The notes under the pieces are model-generated. The model did no database searches. It was not told the origin of the DNA and saw only the letters and a list, made by a program, of their open reading frames with translations. From Porodaedalea pini (Eukaryota > Basidiomycota > Agaricomycetes > Hymenochaetales > Hymenochaetaceae), in assembly GCA_002794775.1 (NCBI GenBank), contig NBAY01000021.1:527212-591211 (forward strand): a stretch of 64,000 nucleotides of DNA, given 5' to 3'. A program made the position numbers and the translations under genes. Of this stretch, positions 32,999 to 44,055 are shown one piece after another (position 1 is the stretch's first letter; each line of letters starts with the position of its first letter).

Positions 32999-33875
32999 CT
33001 CGACGCATACAGCTTGGTTCTGCACCGGTGAGCCACCGATGCCCGTTTTGGGTCACATCTGGTATTGTTCCGAGCCTCTCGAAGCTTAATTACTCATGTT
33101 CTTGAGTTACGGCTCCGAGTTCCGGCTATTTGGTGTTGTTTGGCTAGAGCCTCCGGTCTGTCTTTGTGTCCTTTGTACACCGCTCAGAGGCTCAACCCTC
33201 TGTTGGTTATTTAAACACTCATGTAAATGTCTCAAAAAAACAAGTTTAGTTCCCCTGAGTCAGTCCCAGTCTTTGGTTCTCATCGCCGTCGCCGTTCAGT
33301 GTCGTTCCGTCCATTCCGTCCGTTCCGTCTCGAGTCCCGTTTTCGGCCAAATCTTGCTTTCGCTATATCGCCCTCAGTTCTTATCCGTTTCCCGAGCTCT
33401 CTTCAGATTCTTAACCTCGTCTAAAATCGCTTTCGAACACTGTCTTTTCTTGCACGAATCCGAGCCCGCGTCGTAGAGCTACGAAAATAGCTTTTGGTTC
33501 CGGGAGTTCCGTGCGTTCCGCCAGCCGCAACCAGTGCAACTGCTATATCTCCGTCAATTCTGCATCGTGTCTCGAGGTCTTTTCAGATTCAGAATCGTCT
33601 CGACGAATAGTATCGATTCCTGTCTTCACTGGCGAGTTTCCGAGCCCGGGTTGTCAAGATCGTAGTTGCTCTTTGTTCTCCGACCGCATTTAGGCACGTT
33701 TTGCCGGTCTTCCTTTGTACTCACGTCCTCGAGTCGACACCTAGCCCCGAGTATTCTATTACACTTCCCCACACTTCCTGACACTATCCCCTCCATCAGA
33801 CACATTAGAGTGAACCCCCAGTGGCCGAACTCAACCAGGTCCGAGTCTGCCAGTAGACCGTACCATCACCTTTCA
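32879..33875 (+). repeat. 3' LTR of element D (997 bp)
   Basis: It is nearly identical to 29,808-30,804. The differences I see lie near 33,038, 33,040, 33,080, 33,304 and 33,786. It is followed by GCGATGCAACTGG, the right-hand target duplication and the resumption of B gag. No strong polypurine tract precedes it. Confidence 0.92.
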
Positions 33876-34207
33876 GCGATGCAACTGGCATCACCTTTGG
33901 AGGTGCAGGCCAGCCAATGGACATCTCGATGAACGAGGCACAATGCCAACGTGCGTGCTGGATTTGCAGTGGGCTGGATCACTTTAAGAACAAGTGCCCG
34001 CAAGGAAAACTGATTATCCAGCGCATGCTGGAGCTGATGGCACCAGGCGAGCATCGCCTCCTTGCCGACGAGCTCAGCACGATGAAGGAATCGGCCTTCG
34101 AGGAAGTCATAGACACTTGGAGGTCGACTGTGGAGGACTATGTGGAGGAAGAAGGTGATGACAAAGAGGTTGTCGACTCGCAGGGTTTTGCGAGTGGTCA
34201 GGCATAG
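33876..34207 (+). pseudogene. gag: gag of element B, C-terminal part with zinc knuckle
   Basis: It continues the B gag after D. It reads DATGITFGGAGQPMDISMNEAQ, then the zinc knuckle CWICSGLDHFKNKC (CX2CX4HX4C, about 33,958-33,999), a helical stretch, and an acidic end EEEGDDKEV. It closes with a stop at 34,205-34,207. The nucleocapsid knuckle would bind element RNA. Intact apart from the separation from its N-terminal half by 4 kb of D. Confidence 0.85.
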
Positions 34208-34299
34208 CCACCAGGGCAACTGACTGAGAAGTTCCAAAGGTTTCAAGTTCGGATCTGTTAAGATATAGTCAACCGCCTGTACAATATCTAGATGCAAAC

Positions 34300-34707
34300 G
34301 GCATCAATGACTTTTCCAACTATGAAAACCCTACCAGTGTGAGCGAAGAAGGCATCGAAGAGAAGTTGTTCATGAGGGGAACTGGCGGACGCCAGCTGGA
34401 CCTCCTCCTGAATGTCGGACACAGTGTAGCAGGTGAGACGAGAGAGGTGGATGCACATGCCCTAGTGGATTTGGGATGCACAGGATCATGCATCGACGTG
34501 AGGTTCATCGAGCGATACAGGTTGGAGACCAAACAATACATTCAGCCCCTCGCAGTGCTCAATGCTGACGGCATGCACAACAAAGCCGGGTTGATTGAAG
34601 AATACGTCGACGTCAAGCTTATGATTGGGCACCACAGGGAGAGGATTGTCCTTGTGGTGACATCACTGGCATCATCAAACATCTTCCTTGGTTACAATTG
34701 GCTTTGA
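34300..34707 (+). pseudogene. pol: Protease domain of element B pol (broken)
   Basis: A retroviral-type aspartic protease follows gag. The active-site segment reads ALVDLGCTGSCIDVRF (about 34,462-34,510) where the family has DSGATGS, so the catalytic Asp is kept but the loop has changed. The flap side includes LVVTSLASSNIFLGYNWL, the usual closing GxNWL of gypsy proteases. A TGA at 34,706-34,708, where Arg would fit, separates it from the reverse transcriptase. Another TGA stands at 34,822 just ahead of the next open frame. Confidence 0.8.
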
Positions 34708-34824
34708 CGTCACAACCTGGAGGTCGACTGGAAGACGGGTTTGATTGAATTCACCTGTTGCCTGGAGGAGTGTGCGATCGAGAAGGAGGATGTGAAAGAA
34801 ATGAGGAGGGTGAGAGAGGTGTGA

Positions 34825-36552
34825 ATGGACAAGGCGTCCTGGCCTGCATACCTCAACGACTACACCGACGTCTTCTTGGAGAAGGGATTCGAGAAGTTGC
34901 CTGAACACCGACCATGGGACCATGTCATCGATCTGAAGCCCGACTTCAAGCCCAGCAACTGCAAGATCTACCCACTCACACCAACAGAGCAGCAGTCGCT
35001 CAAGGACTTCCTCGATGAGAACTTGAAGTCTGGTCGCATCCAAAGGTCCATATCACCCATGGCGTCACCTTTCTTCTTCATTAAGAAAGCCGACAAATCG
35101 CTACGCCCGATTCAGGACTACCGTAAGCTCAATGACAGAACGATCAAGAACAAATATCCTCTCCCCCTCATTGACGAGCTTGTTGACAAGGTCAAGAAAG
35201 CGAAGTTCATCATGAAGCTTGACCTTTGCTGGGGATACTACAACATCCGGATCTGTGAAGGTGACAAATGGAAGGCAGCATTCTGCACAAATATGGGCCT
35301 CTTCGAACCAACAGTCATGTTCTTTGGCCTCTGTAATGCACCGGTGACTTTCCAGGCCTTCGTAAACCACATTTTCAAGGGACTGATCTACGACAACCTG
35401 ATCATCGTCTACCTCGATGATATCCTAATCCTCTCTCAGACTCTCGAGGAACATATCAAGACATCGAGGTGCGTCCTTCAGATCCTGCAAGAAAATGGCC
35501 TGTACCTGAAGCCCGAAAAGTGTGAGTTCGACGCCAAGGTTGTAAAGTACCTTGGACACATCATCGGCAACAGCGAGATCAAGGCTGACCTGGCAAAGAC
35601 AGAGGCGATCGCGGACTGGCCCATCCCACGAAACGTTAAACAACTACAGCAGTTCCTCGGCATGGGCAACTGGCTGCGACGCTTCATCAAGGACTACAGC
35701 AAGGTAGTCCACCCATTAACATCACTGACAGGCAAGAAGGACTGGGTATGGGAGACCAAACAGCAGGAAGCGTTCAAGGAGCTGAGACGACGTCTCTGCT
35801 CACCTCCAGTCCTGGCCATCACCAACAACGAGGGCCCTTTCTGCGTTGAAGCGGACTCATTGAACTTCGTGCTTGGTGGCGTGTTGCTACAGAAACAGGA
35901 AGGCAAATGGAGGGTAGTCGCCTACAGGTTGGAGGTGCTCCTGCTGGCAGAACAAAACTACAAGATCTACGATAAGGAGATGCTCGCAATCGTTTCGGCA
36001 CTCAAGGAGTGGAGGCAGTACCTCCTCGGCACCCGTCACACTATTGAGATCTGGTCCGATCATGCCAACCTCACCTACTTCAAGTCAGCACAGAAGCTGA
36101 GCTATCGCCAAGCTCGCTGGCAAACTGAACTCGAAGAATTCGACTTCCACCTTGAACATAAGTCAGGGAAGACAATGGGCAAGGCGGATCTGCTGTCATG
36201 CAAAGCGGGCTATGATGAGGGCAAGGATGACAATGACAGCATCGTGTTCATCAAGGAAAAGTGGCTGAACCGTGGGGTGGTCAGAATGTCGCGTGATGAG
36301 GTGTTTGACAGAGTGGGTGAAGCGCAGAGAGCGCAGCACGAGTCGGAGAGGCTGACAGGTATGACGGAGGTCGATGGGTTGTGGCGGATGAAGAGCAAGG
36401 TATACGTGCCATTGACGATGAAGGAAGCAGTACTGTGGGAGTGCCACGACTCAGTTCTGGCAGGACACCCAGGGGCATCAAAGATGGTGGAGCTCGTTTG
36501 CCGGGACTTCTGGTGGGCATCAATGTTCTCAGATGTCCGGGCGTACGTTTGA
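34825..36552 (+). pseudogene. pol: Reverse transcriptase and RNase H of element B (575 open codons)
   Basis: This long uninterrupted part of pol copies element RNA to DNA. It has PTEQQSLKDFLDENLKSG, then IRPIQDYRKLND-like FRPIQDYRKLN context, LDLCWGYYNIRI, MFFGLCNAPVTFQ and the catalytic YLDD box in IIVYLDDILILS (about 35,406). Thumb and connection (LGMGNWLRRFIKDYSK) follow, then RNase H (about 35,835-36,190) with VEADSLNFVLGGVLLQ, ALKEWRQYLLG and HANLTYF. The start of the integrase zinc region (MKEAVLWECHDSVLAGHPG) closes the frame. It ends at a TGA at 36,550, inside the integrase finger. Catalytic residues that I can see are kept. The frame is broken both upstream and downstream, so this copy is probably inactive. 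Confidence 0.88.
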
Positions 36553-37803
36553 GGTTGTAATCGTTGTCAAAGGACGAAGGCTCTGAGAACGTCAAGGTCG
36601 AGACCATTACATCCAAATGCGGTCCCCAAGGGTCCTTGGGAAATTGTCACGGTCGACCTCATTGGAGAACTCCCAGACTTGAAGGGACACAATGCCATCT
36701 GTGTCTTTGTGGACAGGTTTTCAAAACAGATGCACGCGATCCCAATGACAACGAAGTTGTCAGCAGAAGGCATGGCTCAGTTATACCACGACCATGTCTT
36801 CCACCTCCATGGCCTACCAAAAAAGATCATCCATGACCGAGGCACACAGTTCGACGCGTCAATGATGAAGGAGCTGTACAAACTCCTACGCATCGAAGGC
36901 AACCCATTGATGGTGTACCACCCACAGACGGACGGTCAAATGGAACATGTCAACCAAGAGCTCAAACAATATCTCCGGCTCTTCATTGACCATCAGCAAT
37001 TGGACTGGAAAGACTAGCTCCCCCTCGCAGAGTTCGCTTACAATAATCGCGAACACTCAGCAATGAAGATGTCCCCTTTCTATGCAAACACAGGACGTCA
37101 CCCTATGAGTTTCGACACTGTACAAACCTCCTCTGCCAACATGTCGGCAGAAGAATTCGCAAAGCACATTAAGGAAACTCATCGCATTGCGAAGGACAAT
37201 CTGGTCAAGGCGGCGGAGGACATGAAGCGTTACCACGACTGAATGGCAGGAGCATTGGTAGAATACAAGGCTGGAGACAAGGTCTTCCTCAATGGACAAA
37301 ATATCAGCACGGACTCACCGACAAAGAAACTTGCTGACAAGTGGTATGGCCCCTTCGACATCATGAACAAAGTGGGAGCAAGCGCTTATAAACTCAAGCT
37401 CCCAAAGCGATGGAAAAAGGTCCACCCTGTATTCAACAAGGCTTTGTTGAAACTGGCCATCAAACCATCCTTCGAGAGCCAAAAACAGCCACCTCCACCA
37501 CCACCAGACATCGTCGAGAACGAAGAGGAGTACAAGGTTGAGGAAGTCATAGACTCACATCTGCACTGAGGAAAATTACAGTACCTCGTAAAGTGGGTCG
37601 GATACAACGAATCGACTTGGCAGCCTGAGACAGACTTTGGCGAGAATGCAAAAGAGGCAATCGCTGAGTTTTATCTCAAACACCCCAGTGCCCCACGCAA
37701 ACTCGATATCCCTTGCTTGCGACTCCGTCCACTCTTCGTCAACACCGAACCAGACGACCGCGATCTTGGTTGGTCGGGATGCCCAACCTTGAGGGGGGGA
37801 TAA
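36553..37803 (+). pseudogene. pol: Integrase and chromodomain of element B (broken)
   Basis: The integrase core carries the DDE triad in TVDLIGELPDL, IHDRGTQFDA and HVNQELKQYL (36,650-36,980). After TAG at 37,015 the reading continues as LPLAEFAYNNREHSAM. After TGA at 37,240 comes KAGDKVFLNGQNI...PFDIMNKVG and KVHPVFNKALLK. The frame then enters a chromodomain, YKVEEVIDSHLH, with a TGA, then LQYLVKWVGYNESTWQPETDF (37,531-37,640). Chromodomains of this kind direct chromoviruses to modified-histone chromatin, and this classifies B. The end PTLRGG overlaps the polypurine tract. Confidence 0.87.
37788..37803 (+). other. Polypurine tract of element B
   Basis: TTGAGGGGGGGATAA lies immediately before the 3' LTR TGTCAG at 37,804. 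It is the expected primer for plus-strand DNA synthesis and overlaps the last pol codons, as is common in chromoviruses. Confidence 0.8.
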
Positions 37804-38229
37804 TGTCAGAACTCGAACTTTCCCTTTTCTTTTATTTTCCCTTTTACCATTTCCTTTCTTTGAATCGCCCTTTTTTTCATTATATTTAATCATCTTTCAA
37901 ATCATTTCCCATGATTCCTTCACCTGACCATCATTCATTCCATTCCGTCTGCCCATGTGACATTAGGTAATATAGTCTCACGGTTGTTGCTATATAAGGT
38001 CTCAGGAATTGCATGAACTCCTTGTTCTGCTTTTCCTCTTACCTCCATGACGACCTAGGTGAGACTCGTCCCCCTTGTATTAGTTTAGTCTTGTATTAAT
38101 CCTCTTACCTCCGTGACAACCTAGCCTGAGTAAGCGTGTCCTGAGTCTACGCTCGAGTATAGCACGTCCCAGATGACAGTCAGCTGAGGCCTGCCCAGTC
38201 CGAGTCGTCTCCTGGACTCCCACCTAACA
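37804..38229 (+). repeat. 3' LTR of element B, truncated
   Basis: It matches 27,908-28,333 and ends at CCCACCTAACA, about 175 bp short of the full LTR. The next bases AATTGCTCC are element A sequence on the minus strand. The loss is a rearrangement breakpoint, not an LTR end. Confidence 0.85.
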
Positions 38230-39644
38230 AATTGCTCCATATCCTTGAATTGATGAATATACACAAAGGTGGACCAGTCTCCCACATTTGTAGTCGATTA
38301 GCCTGATGGCTCCAGACTCGGTGACTGCCTTCTTAAGTTGGTCCATTGATCACTGTTTGAGTTTTCTGAATGAGAAGGGGATGTCTTTTCTGGTGAGTCA
38401 GTTCATATCATATGCCAATCGAGCAAAGTCATTGATAAAATGCCTGAGAACTCCGGCAGTTCTGAGGAATGAGTGAACATCAGTAATATCTTCACAAGGA
38501 GGCCAGTCAATGACTTTTTGGACTTGTACTTCATCTGGGACTTGTCCTGAGTAGTTGCAGGTGTGGCTGACTATCACAGCTTCGGGTGTGGTGAGTACCA
38601 ACTTTTTCCCGGACAGAGTTGCTCCAACTACTTTGAATCTTTGGAGGACTTGGTTGATGTCATTTAGGTGTTCCCATATGAATCGGCAGATTCCTGAATT
38701 TTCCAGGATGGTCTCATATGATCCATCCTGTAACTCGTATCGTGTGGCTGGCCCCTTTATGGGTACATTGTCAATGTATGGGAACACCACATCTGGGATT
38801 TTGTCCTTCAGGATGAATGTGACATTGGCATGCATGATTTGCTGGGAGTTTGTATACCCCATGGGAATTGATGTGAGTCAAAATGCTCCTAGTGGCATCT
38901 GGAATGTCATTATGTCCCTACTTCGTATGGTGAGTTTCCTTTGGTTGAACGCTATGAATAAGTCCAAGGTTGTATAACAGGATCAGCCCCCAAAAGACTC
39001 AGTGATGTGTTCTGTTGGATATGGTACCAATGGATCTTGTATTGTGACTGTGTTTAGTGGTTGAAGATTGTGGACTATTCTCAGTGACTTTCCATCCTTC
39101 TTTACTACACAGAACCACCTGGATCGGTACAATGAGTTTGATGGTTCATATACACCAGACATGATTTTGTCTTTGATGATTGCAACAACCCTGTCGAATA
39201 TCCCTGGTGGGATGGGGGTATTCTTCAGTACCCATGGAATATGTTCAATCATTGGGATAAGAACCGGAGCGAAGTAGTCATAGTCGAGTGCACCCTTTTT
39301 CTGTTTCATCCCATGTGAATGCCATTTCCTGTGTACGGATGACCCACCACATGAGATCCTTTTCTTCAGGGAGTAGGAATCTGGCTGAATCTATGTCCAT
39401 TTTGTTGTATCGTTCCTGGGGGAGTCATTTCCCAGGTGAGAATGGTGGAGGATGGGTCAGTAATTCTGGAAGGTCCTTTAAAGGATCAGGGTGCTATGTC
39501 CTGGTGATTCAGTATTCTTTGGGGAGTGTGGTTGGTACTGGCTTTATACAATCAGCAACCTTTTTGTATTTGTAGAAGGGTTGAGTTATTCGGCGAGTTT
39601 GGCTTGTTTGAGGAATTAGAGTTTTGTTATCGTATGGGTGATTA
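38230..39644 (-). pseudogene. pol: pol (RNase H start to RT) of element A copy A2
   Basis: On the minus strand this carries the A reverse transcriptase, including SIPMGYTNSQQIMH and FPYIDNVPIKGPATRYE, with the same stops and frame breaks as A1. From 38,230 to about 39,534 it appears identical to A1 24,610-25,914, sharing even the single-base insertion in the A run at 24,846. Left of 24,610 the two diverge normally. The RT is truncated inside RNase H at 38,230. A palindromic element interrupts this copy at 39,645. Confidence 0.82.
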
Positions 39645-40722
39645 CTGCCCTTTTCAGAAGTATTGTCACACATGATTTCACTGATTTTCGTGCCATGAGA
39701 GCCTCAAAACACAAACATTTTCATATCTCAACCAAAAGTTGACCTTTCTGTGTCATCTAAGTTGCTAGATTCATTTTTTTATCTCATCTTTCATATTTCA
39801 ACAGGATTGATAAGAAATAGTCAAAATTTGAGTCCAAAACAGCGAAAATGCTGTTTTTGAACCCATTTCCCTTGTTCATTTTTTCCTGCACTCAGATTTC
39901 ACTGTACAGTGCTCCAGACCAGCCCAGAATTCTAGTATTAGTCTATTTGAATTTACAGACTGATTTTGAGATGTATTGTGAGGTAGATGTGCTGAATTAG
40001 TGCATGCCTAAAACACACAAATCCCCTCTGTTTCTGCAAGCCCCCCCCAGCCCCCAGGAAAAATTCTTCTCAACTAAGTTCATTCATGTAAATTCATTCA
40101 AAGTGTATTGGAACAGATTTGAGCAGCATCCATGGATACAGGCTTCCTTCATGAATCAGGGATATGTTCACAAGAATAGTGCATACAGTCAGAATCTGGT
40201 ACTCAATTCAGCTCACTGGTTGATGCTAGAGCCCTGGATGCTGCTCAAATCTGTTCCAATACACTTTGAATGAATTTACATGAATGAACTTAGTTGAGAA
40301 GAATTTTTCCTGGGGGCTGGGGGGGGCTTGCAGAAACAGAGGGGATTTGTGTGTTTTAGGCATGCACTAATTCAGCACATCTACCTCACAATACATCTCA
40401 AAATCAGTCTGTAAATTCAAATAGACTAATACTAGAATTCTGGGCTGGTCTGGAGCACTGTACAGTGAAATCTGAGTGCAGGAAAAAATGAACAAGGGAA
40501 ATGGGTTCAAAAACAGCATTTTCGCTGTTTTGGACTCAAATTTTGACTATTTCTTATCAATCCTGTTGAAATATGAAAGATGAGATAAAAAAATGAATCT
40601 AGCAACTTAGATGACACAGAAAGGTCAACTTTTGGTTGAGATATGAAAATGTTTGTGTTTTGAGGCTCTCATGGCACGAAAATCAGTGAAATCATGTGTG
40701 ACAATACTTCTGCAAAGGGCAG
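39645..40722. mobile_element. 1,078-bp near-perfect palindromic element with TA duplication
   Basis: Left arm 39,645-40,132 and right arm 40,235-40,722 are 488 bp each and inverted copies of one another. The one mismatch I see is near the tips: CTGCCCTTTTCAG against CTGCCCTTTGCAG. The spacer is 102 bp (40,133-40,234). It is flanked by TA on both sides, and the empty site GATTAATAGAG is intact in A1 (near 24,500) and, as GATTAATGGAG, in A3 (near 54,890). The TA duplication points to a Tc1/mariner-type transposase. No transposase or other ORF is present. Near-identical arms indicate a recent insertion or homogenised arms. Confidence 0.88.
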
Positions 40723-42162
40723 TAATAGAGAATAGTCCTGTTGCATTGTTTGTTTGGGTTTTGTTGTTTTCCATATTTTGTTTCGGTTTTACGCCTCCTT
40801 TTTCCATGATGGTGATCTTGATAGACTGTCTGTCAAAAGAAATATGTGCTGCATTTGGCTCCGGGGTATCTGTGGTATAGCATGGTTGCACCTCTGGTTC
40901 ATCTTGTCAGTATGGTACCGATTCATTGACTATTAAAAATCCTCATTCTCTTTGGCTGGCTGCTTTTGTCATGTTCGTTCTTGGGTTGGAACTGATATAT
41001 CTTCTTCCATTACTGGGTGGATTAGTTCTAGTACCTGGTCATCGATGTCTACATCCATGAGCTGAGCCTTGCAATGTGCGAGAAACGGTCAGCCAAGTAG
41101 GATGTCAAACGGTGCTAGGTGTATGACTTGTGCTTGTACAAGTACTGAGAATCCTCTGAGTCCTATCCTGAGTCATGGTATTAGTCCAAGCGATTGGGTC
41201 CTAGATGCGTCTGCTGTTTTGATAGTGATTCATTCGTTATTTAAAGTCAGAGATCCTAGGTGTTTCCATACATCCCTATAAACGAAGCTCCAGTGTCAAG
41301 TAGTCCTTCTACCTTGACTTTTCCATCCAGCCATACATCGATGACTCGAATTGGTACAGTCGCTGGTGTGATTGGTTCCCTTTCCATTGTTTCGTCTGGC
41401 GATCCTGGCCTGGGTCCTACTGAGTACATGGCTGTGCCTTCCTCTTCAAGGTTTATTGGACTTCGCTTTGCTGTCATCATCTCCTTGCACTTTCACCTGA
41501 CCTCCAGCAAGGTTGCCAACAATTCTCAACCTGATATTGACACTGTGGAATCCAAGAATCGGCGAAACACTGTGTCGACCATTGCGGGGTCATTAGCCAG
41601 TGTGTTGTATTTGAACTGAGGCCTCTGTATGTTTATCGTTGGATTGGGATGTCTGGGCTTCGGTTTCATCCTTTCCCATGGTGGTGCTACATGTACTTGC
41701 ATAGGCTCGCTCGGTGGAATAGAGTTGGGTACCGATTCTTCGGTTGTCTTGGGCTCAGCTGATTCTGTCTCCTTTCCTTTGACTGTTTCTGTTTCCAGTA
41801 CACCCAAGTCCATAGCTGGTTCACATCCTTCTTGTTCTTTCATTGGTTTCATCATGTGCTTAGGTGAGGGAGAGTTGGCTTTTCCTATATTTGCCAGTCT
41901 TGCCGATCATCTCTGCTGATCATGAGACTTGTCCATATTGTCGAACCGAACCTTCCTTCCTTCCCCTATGTATTTATCCTGAATTTCTTCAATATGGGCT
42001 TCCTCCTTACCTGGCTGGGTCAGTGTATACATACTTGGTCCCGATATGGTGGGATAGTACATATCAAACAAGTTCACCATTTGGTGCGGTGGTGGATCTC
42101 ATAGCGCTGTCATGTCGACAGGAATAGTCATACCTGGAGGGACTTCGTTCGGGTGGTCCCAG
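40723..42162 (-). pseudogene. gag-pol: protease and gag C-terminal part of element A copy A2
   Basis: On the minus strand the frame fragments carry VIDVWLDGKVKVEGLLDTGASFIG (about 41,270-41,350), with the protease Asp kept. The Pro/Glu-rich spacer with HPNPTINIQRPQFKYNTLAND follows (about 41,620). The gag part then ends in the segment before the C LTR, where A1 reads YYRDHPNEVPPG. Stops and frame changes are frequent. The gag continues, after undoing an inversion, at 51,525 going left. Confidence 0.75.
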
Positions 42163-43095
42163 TGTAGAGCCGTGCCGATCGTCCCATCACCACCGATCAC
42201 TCCAGAAGCATTCAAGAACTGGTTCTGATGCATACCGATCAGTACCGGACTCAACCCGATCGGTCCAGTCTCGAATCAGAACCTCGCGATCGCGTCATCA
42301 GCACATTCCGACACCTCCGAAAGCATACCGGAACATACCGGAGATCTTATCTCGACAATTAGGGACGCGGTCACATGGAGCATACAGCCAAGACGCGTAC
42401 CGGACTGCTGTCCGACGACGGGAGCCACGTACCGATTGGACGATCTGAGTTCCGGTGGAGCACCAGTGTGATCAGACACAAAGCGGACATTTTCCTCATT
42501 ATGATTTATGTTTTTCCTATGTTCTTCTGATTTCTATGCACTCTATGTGCGCCTCTATGACCTATGACTTTTCCTTTCGACTTCTCTATGTTTCGACTGA
42601 TATGCACAGTATGCCCGTATGGAAATTATTAACTGTAGATAGATCTTTGGACTTAGTATAAATATACACCCCATGTCGTAGGTAGAGGACAAGTCAGTTC
42701 TACCGCAGAGTCTCCCTCAGATAGGGTAACTTGAGTGCGATCCGTCTTAGTTCTTGTAATCTTGTAGTCGTTCCGTCTTCATCTTAGCATCTCGTCTTTC
42801 GAAACCGTCTCTCGTCTCATACTTCGTAACTCAAACCTCGTCGCTCGTCGTGATCACATCGTACTGGTGTTGATTACCCACGCGTACCGACTCCGTACCA
42901 GTCAAACCACAGACGCGACAGGAGTTCCTGACCTTTGTTCTTGATATCAACACGTACCGACGCGTACCGAAGCGTACCGACGCGTACCGGTATGTCGAGT
43001 GATCTCACCGCAGTCTACCCCTAACCTCCCAGAGCAACGCGATCACGTCCCCAAAAGGACCATTGATCCCCGACACCCCTAAGTCAGGATCTACA
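42163..43095 (+). repeat. C LTR, copy 1 (933 bp)
   Basis: It has TGTAGAGCCG...GGATCTACA ends. It matches 51,526-52,548 inverted. A TATA box (AGTATAAATATACACC, about 42,655) sets the plus orientation. The four bases on the left are CCAG and on the right TCAC, so it lacks its own target duplication. Each partner sequence is found beside the other C copy. No C internal region (gag, pol) is present, so both are solo LTRs or recombinants. Confidence 0.85.
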
Positions 43096-44055
43096 TCACT
43101 CACAGGCTACCCGGAATTCCGACTCTTACGTGCTGATAACTCGAGATCGATTGTGAACTTCATTTTCCAGGATATCATATGCCGATGGGGCTATGTCCAC
43201 AAGATCGTATCAGACAACGGTCCATCATTCGACGGCGAAGTAATCAGGATGTTGGCAAGATACGGAGTACACAATATCTGAATCTCCCCCTACAACTCGA
43301 GAGCAAACAGAATCATAGAGCGACGCCACAGGGACCTTAGGGAAACACTGATGAAACTTGCTGGGAACGACAAAGCTCGATGGTCACAACATGCATACCA
43401 TGCCATATGGGCCGAGAGGATTACGATTCAGAAAGCAACAGGATATTTGCCATACTACATGGTCCATGGAGTCCAGCCAATCCTTCCATTCGACTTGGCC
43501 AAACAAATGTACATGTCACCAGTATACACATCGAAAGTATCCCAGTCAGAACTACTTGCGGCACGAGCAAGGGCACTCCAGCATTGACCAGAAGACTTGA
43601 AATGAGTACACTCGGCAGTCATGCATGCTCGCTTCAAATCAATCCAGCAATTCGAAAAGCACTACCAAAACATGATCCGAGACTATGACTTTGGCCCTGG
43701 AGCCCTGGTTCTGGTTTGAAACTCACAAATCGACACGGAACTAAGCCGAAAAGCCAAACCCAAATACCTCAGACCAATGGTAGTTGTTCGTCGAACAACT
43801 GGAGGATCGTACATACTTGCAGAACTCACAGGCGCAGTCTCAGCACTAGGATACGCAGCCTTCAGAGTTATCCTGTACCACCCCCGAGCAAACATATCGA
43901 CCCCAGTCACCCAGATAGTTGAGCAAACCGATTCAGAACTCGACGAACTTGCCAACAAACATTCAAAAATCAAAGGGGAGGAGCTCGGTGCTGAGGATCG
44001 GCCACAACCAACAGAAATCCTCGACACCGACTCTGGAACTGAATCCGAATCATGA
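43096..44055 (+). pseudogene. pol: integrase C-terminal part of element A copy A3
   Basis: It starts TCACTCACAGGCTACCCGG, the point where the other half of A3 stops at 52,549. It contains the second and third integrase catalytic regions (KIVSDNGPSFDGEVIRML, then RIIERRHRDL-like sequence with some changes), ATGYLPYYMVHGVQPILPF and the C-terminal Thr/Glu-rich end PTEILDTDSGTESES at 44,055. It is better preserved than A1: fewer TGA stops and more CpG. Three stops remain, for example at 43,279. Confidence 0.8.

Larger units (their letters stand above)
29808..33875 (+). mobile_element. Element D: young, gag-only LTR retrotransposon (4,068 bp)
   Basis: Two direct repeats of 997 bp (29,808-30,804 and 32,879-33,875) have TG...CA ends and differ at about five positions by my reading. 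A 4-bp duplication GCGA flanks the element on both sides. The 2,074-bp interior holds a PBS and a single gag ORF with no protease, RT or integrase. It is therefore non-autonomous and would depend on another element for enzymes. High LTR identity shows recent insertion, the youngest event that can be dated here. Confidence 0.92.
27908..38229 (+). mobile_element. Chromovirus (Ty3/gypsy) element B, with D inside and a truncated 3' LTR
   Basis: TGTCAGAACTCGAACTTTCC occurs at 27,908 and 37,804 as LTR starts. Between them lie leader, gag, protease, RT/RNase H, integrase and a C-terminal chromodomain in one orientation. B is inserted into the 3' untranslated part of A1: the A3 copy reads through this point as GCAGTACTTTACCAAGCC (44,151). 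Without D and with a full 3' LTR it would be about 6.4 kb. The 3' LTR stops after 426 bp at CCTAACA and abuts inverted A2 sequence, so B was cut by a later rearrangement. Confidence 0.85.

Noticed and set aside
29808..33875. Duplicate sequence blocks read as a segmental gene duplication
   Set aside because: TG...CA ends, the PBS after the first block and the flanking GCGA duplication show that they are LTRs of element D.
43096..44055. A separate solo integrase gene beside the C LTR
   Set aside because: Target-duplication pairing shows that it is the detached half of A3 moved by the inversion, not an independent gene.
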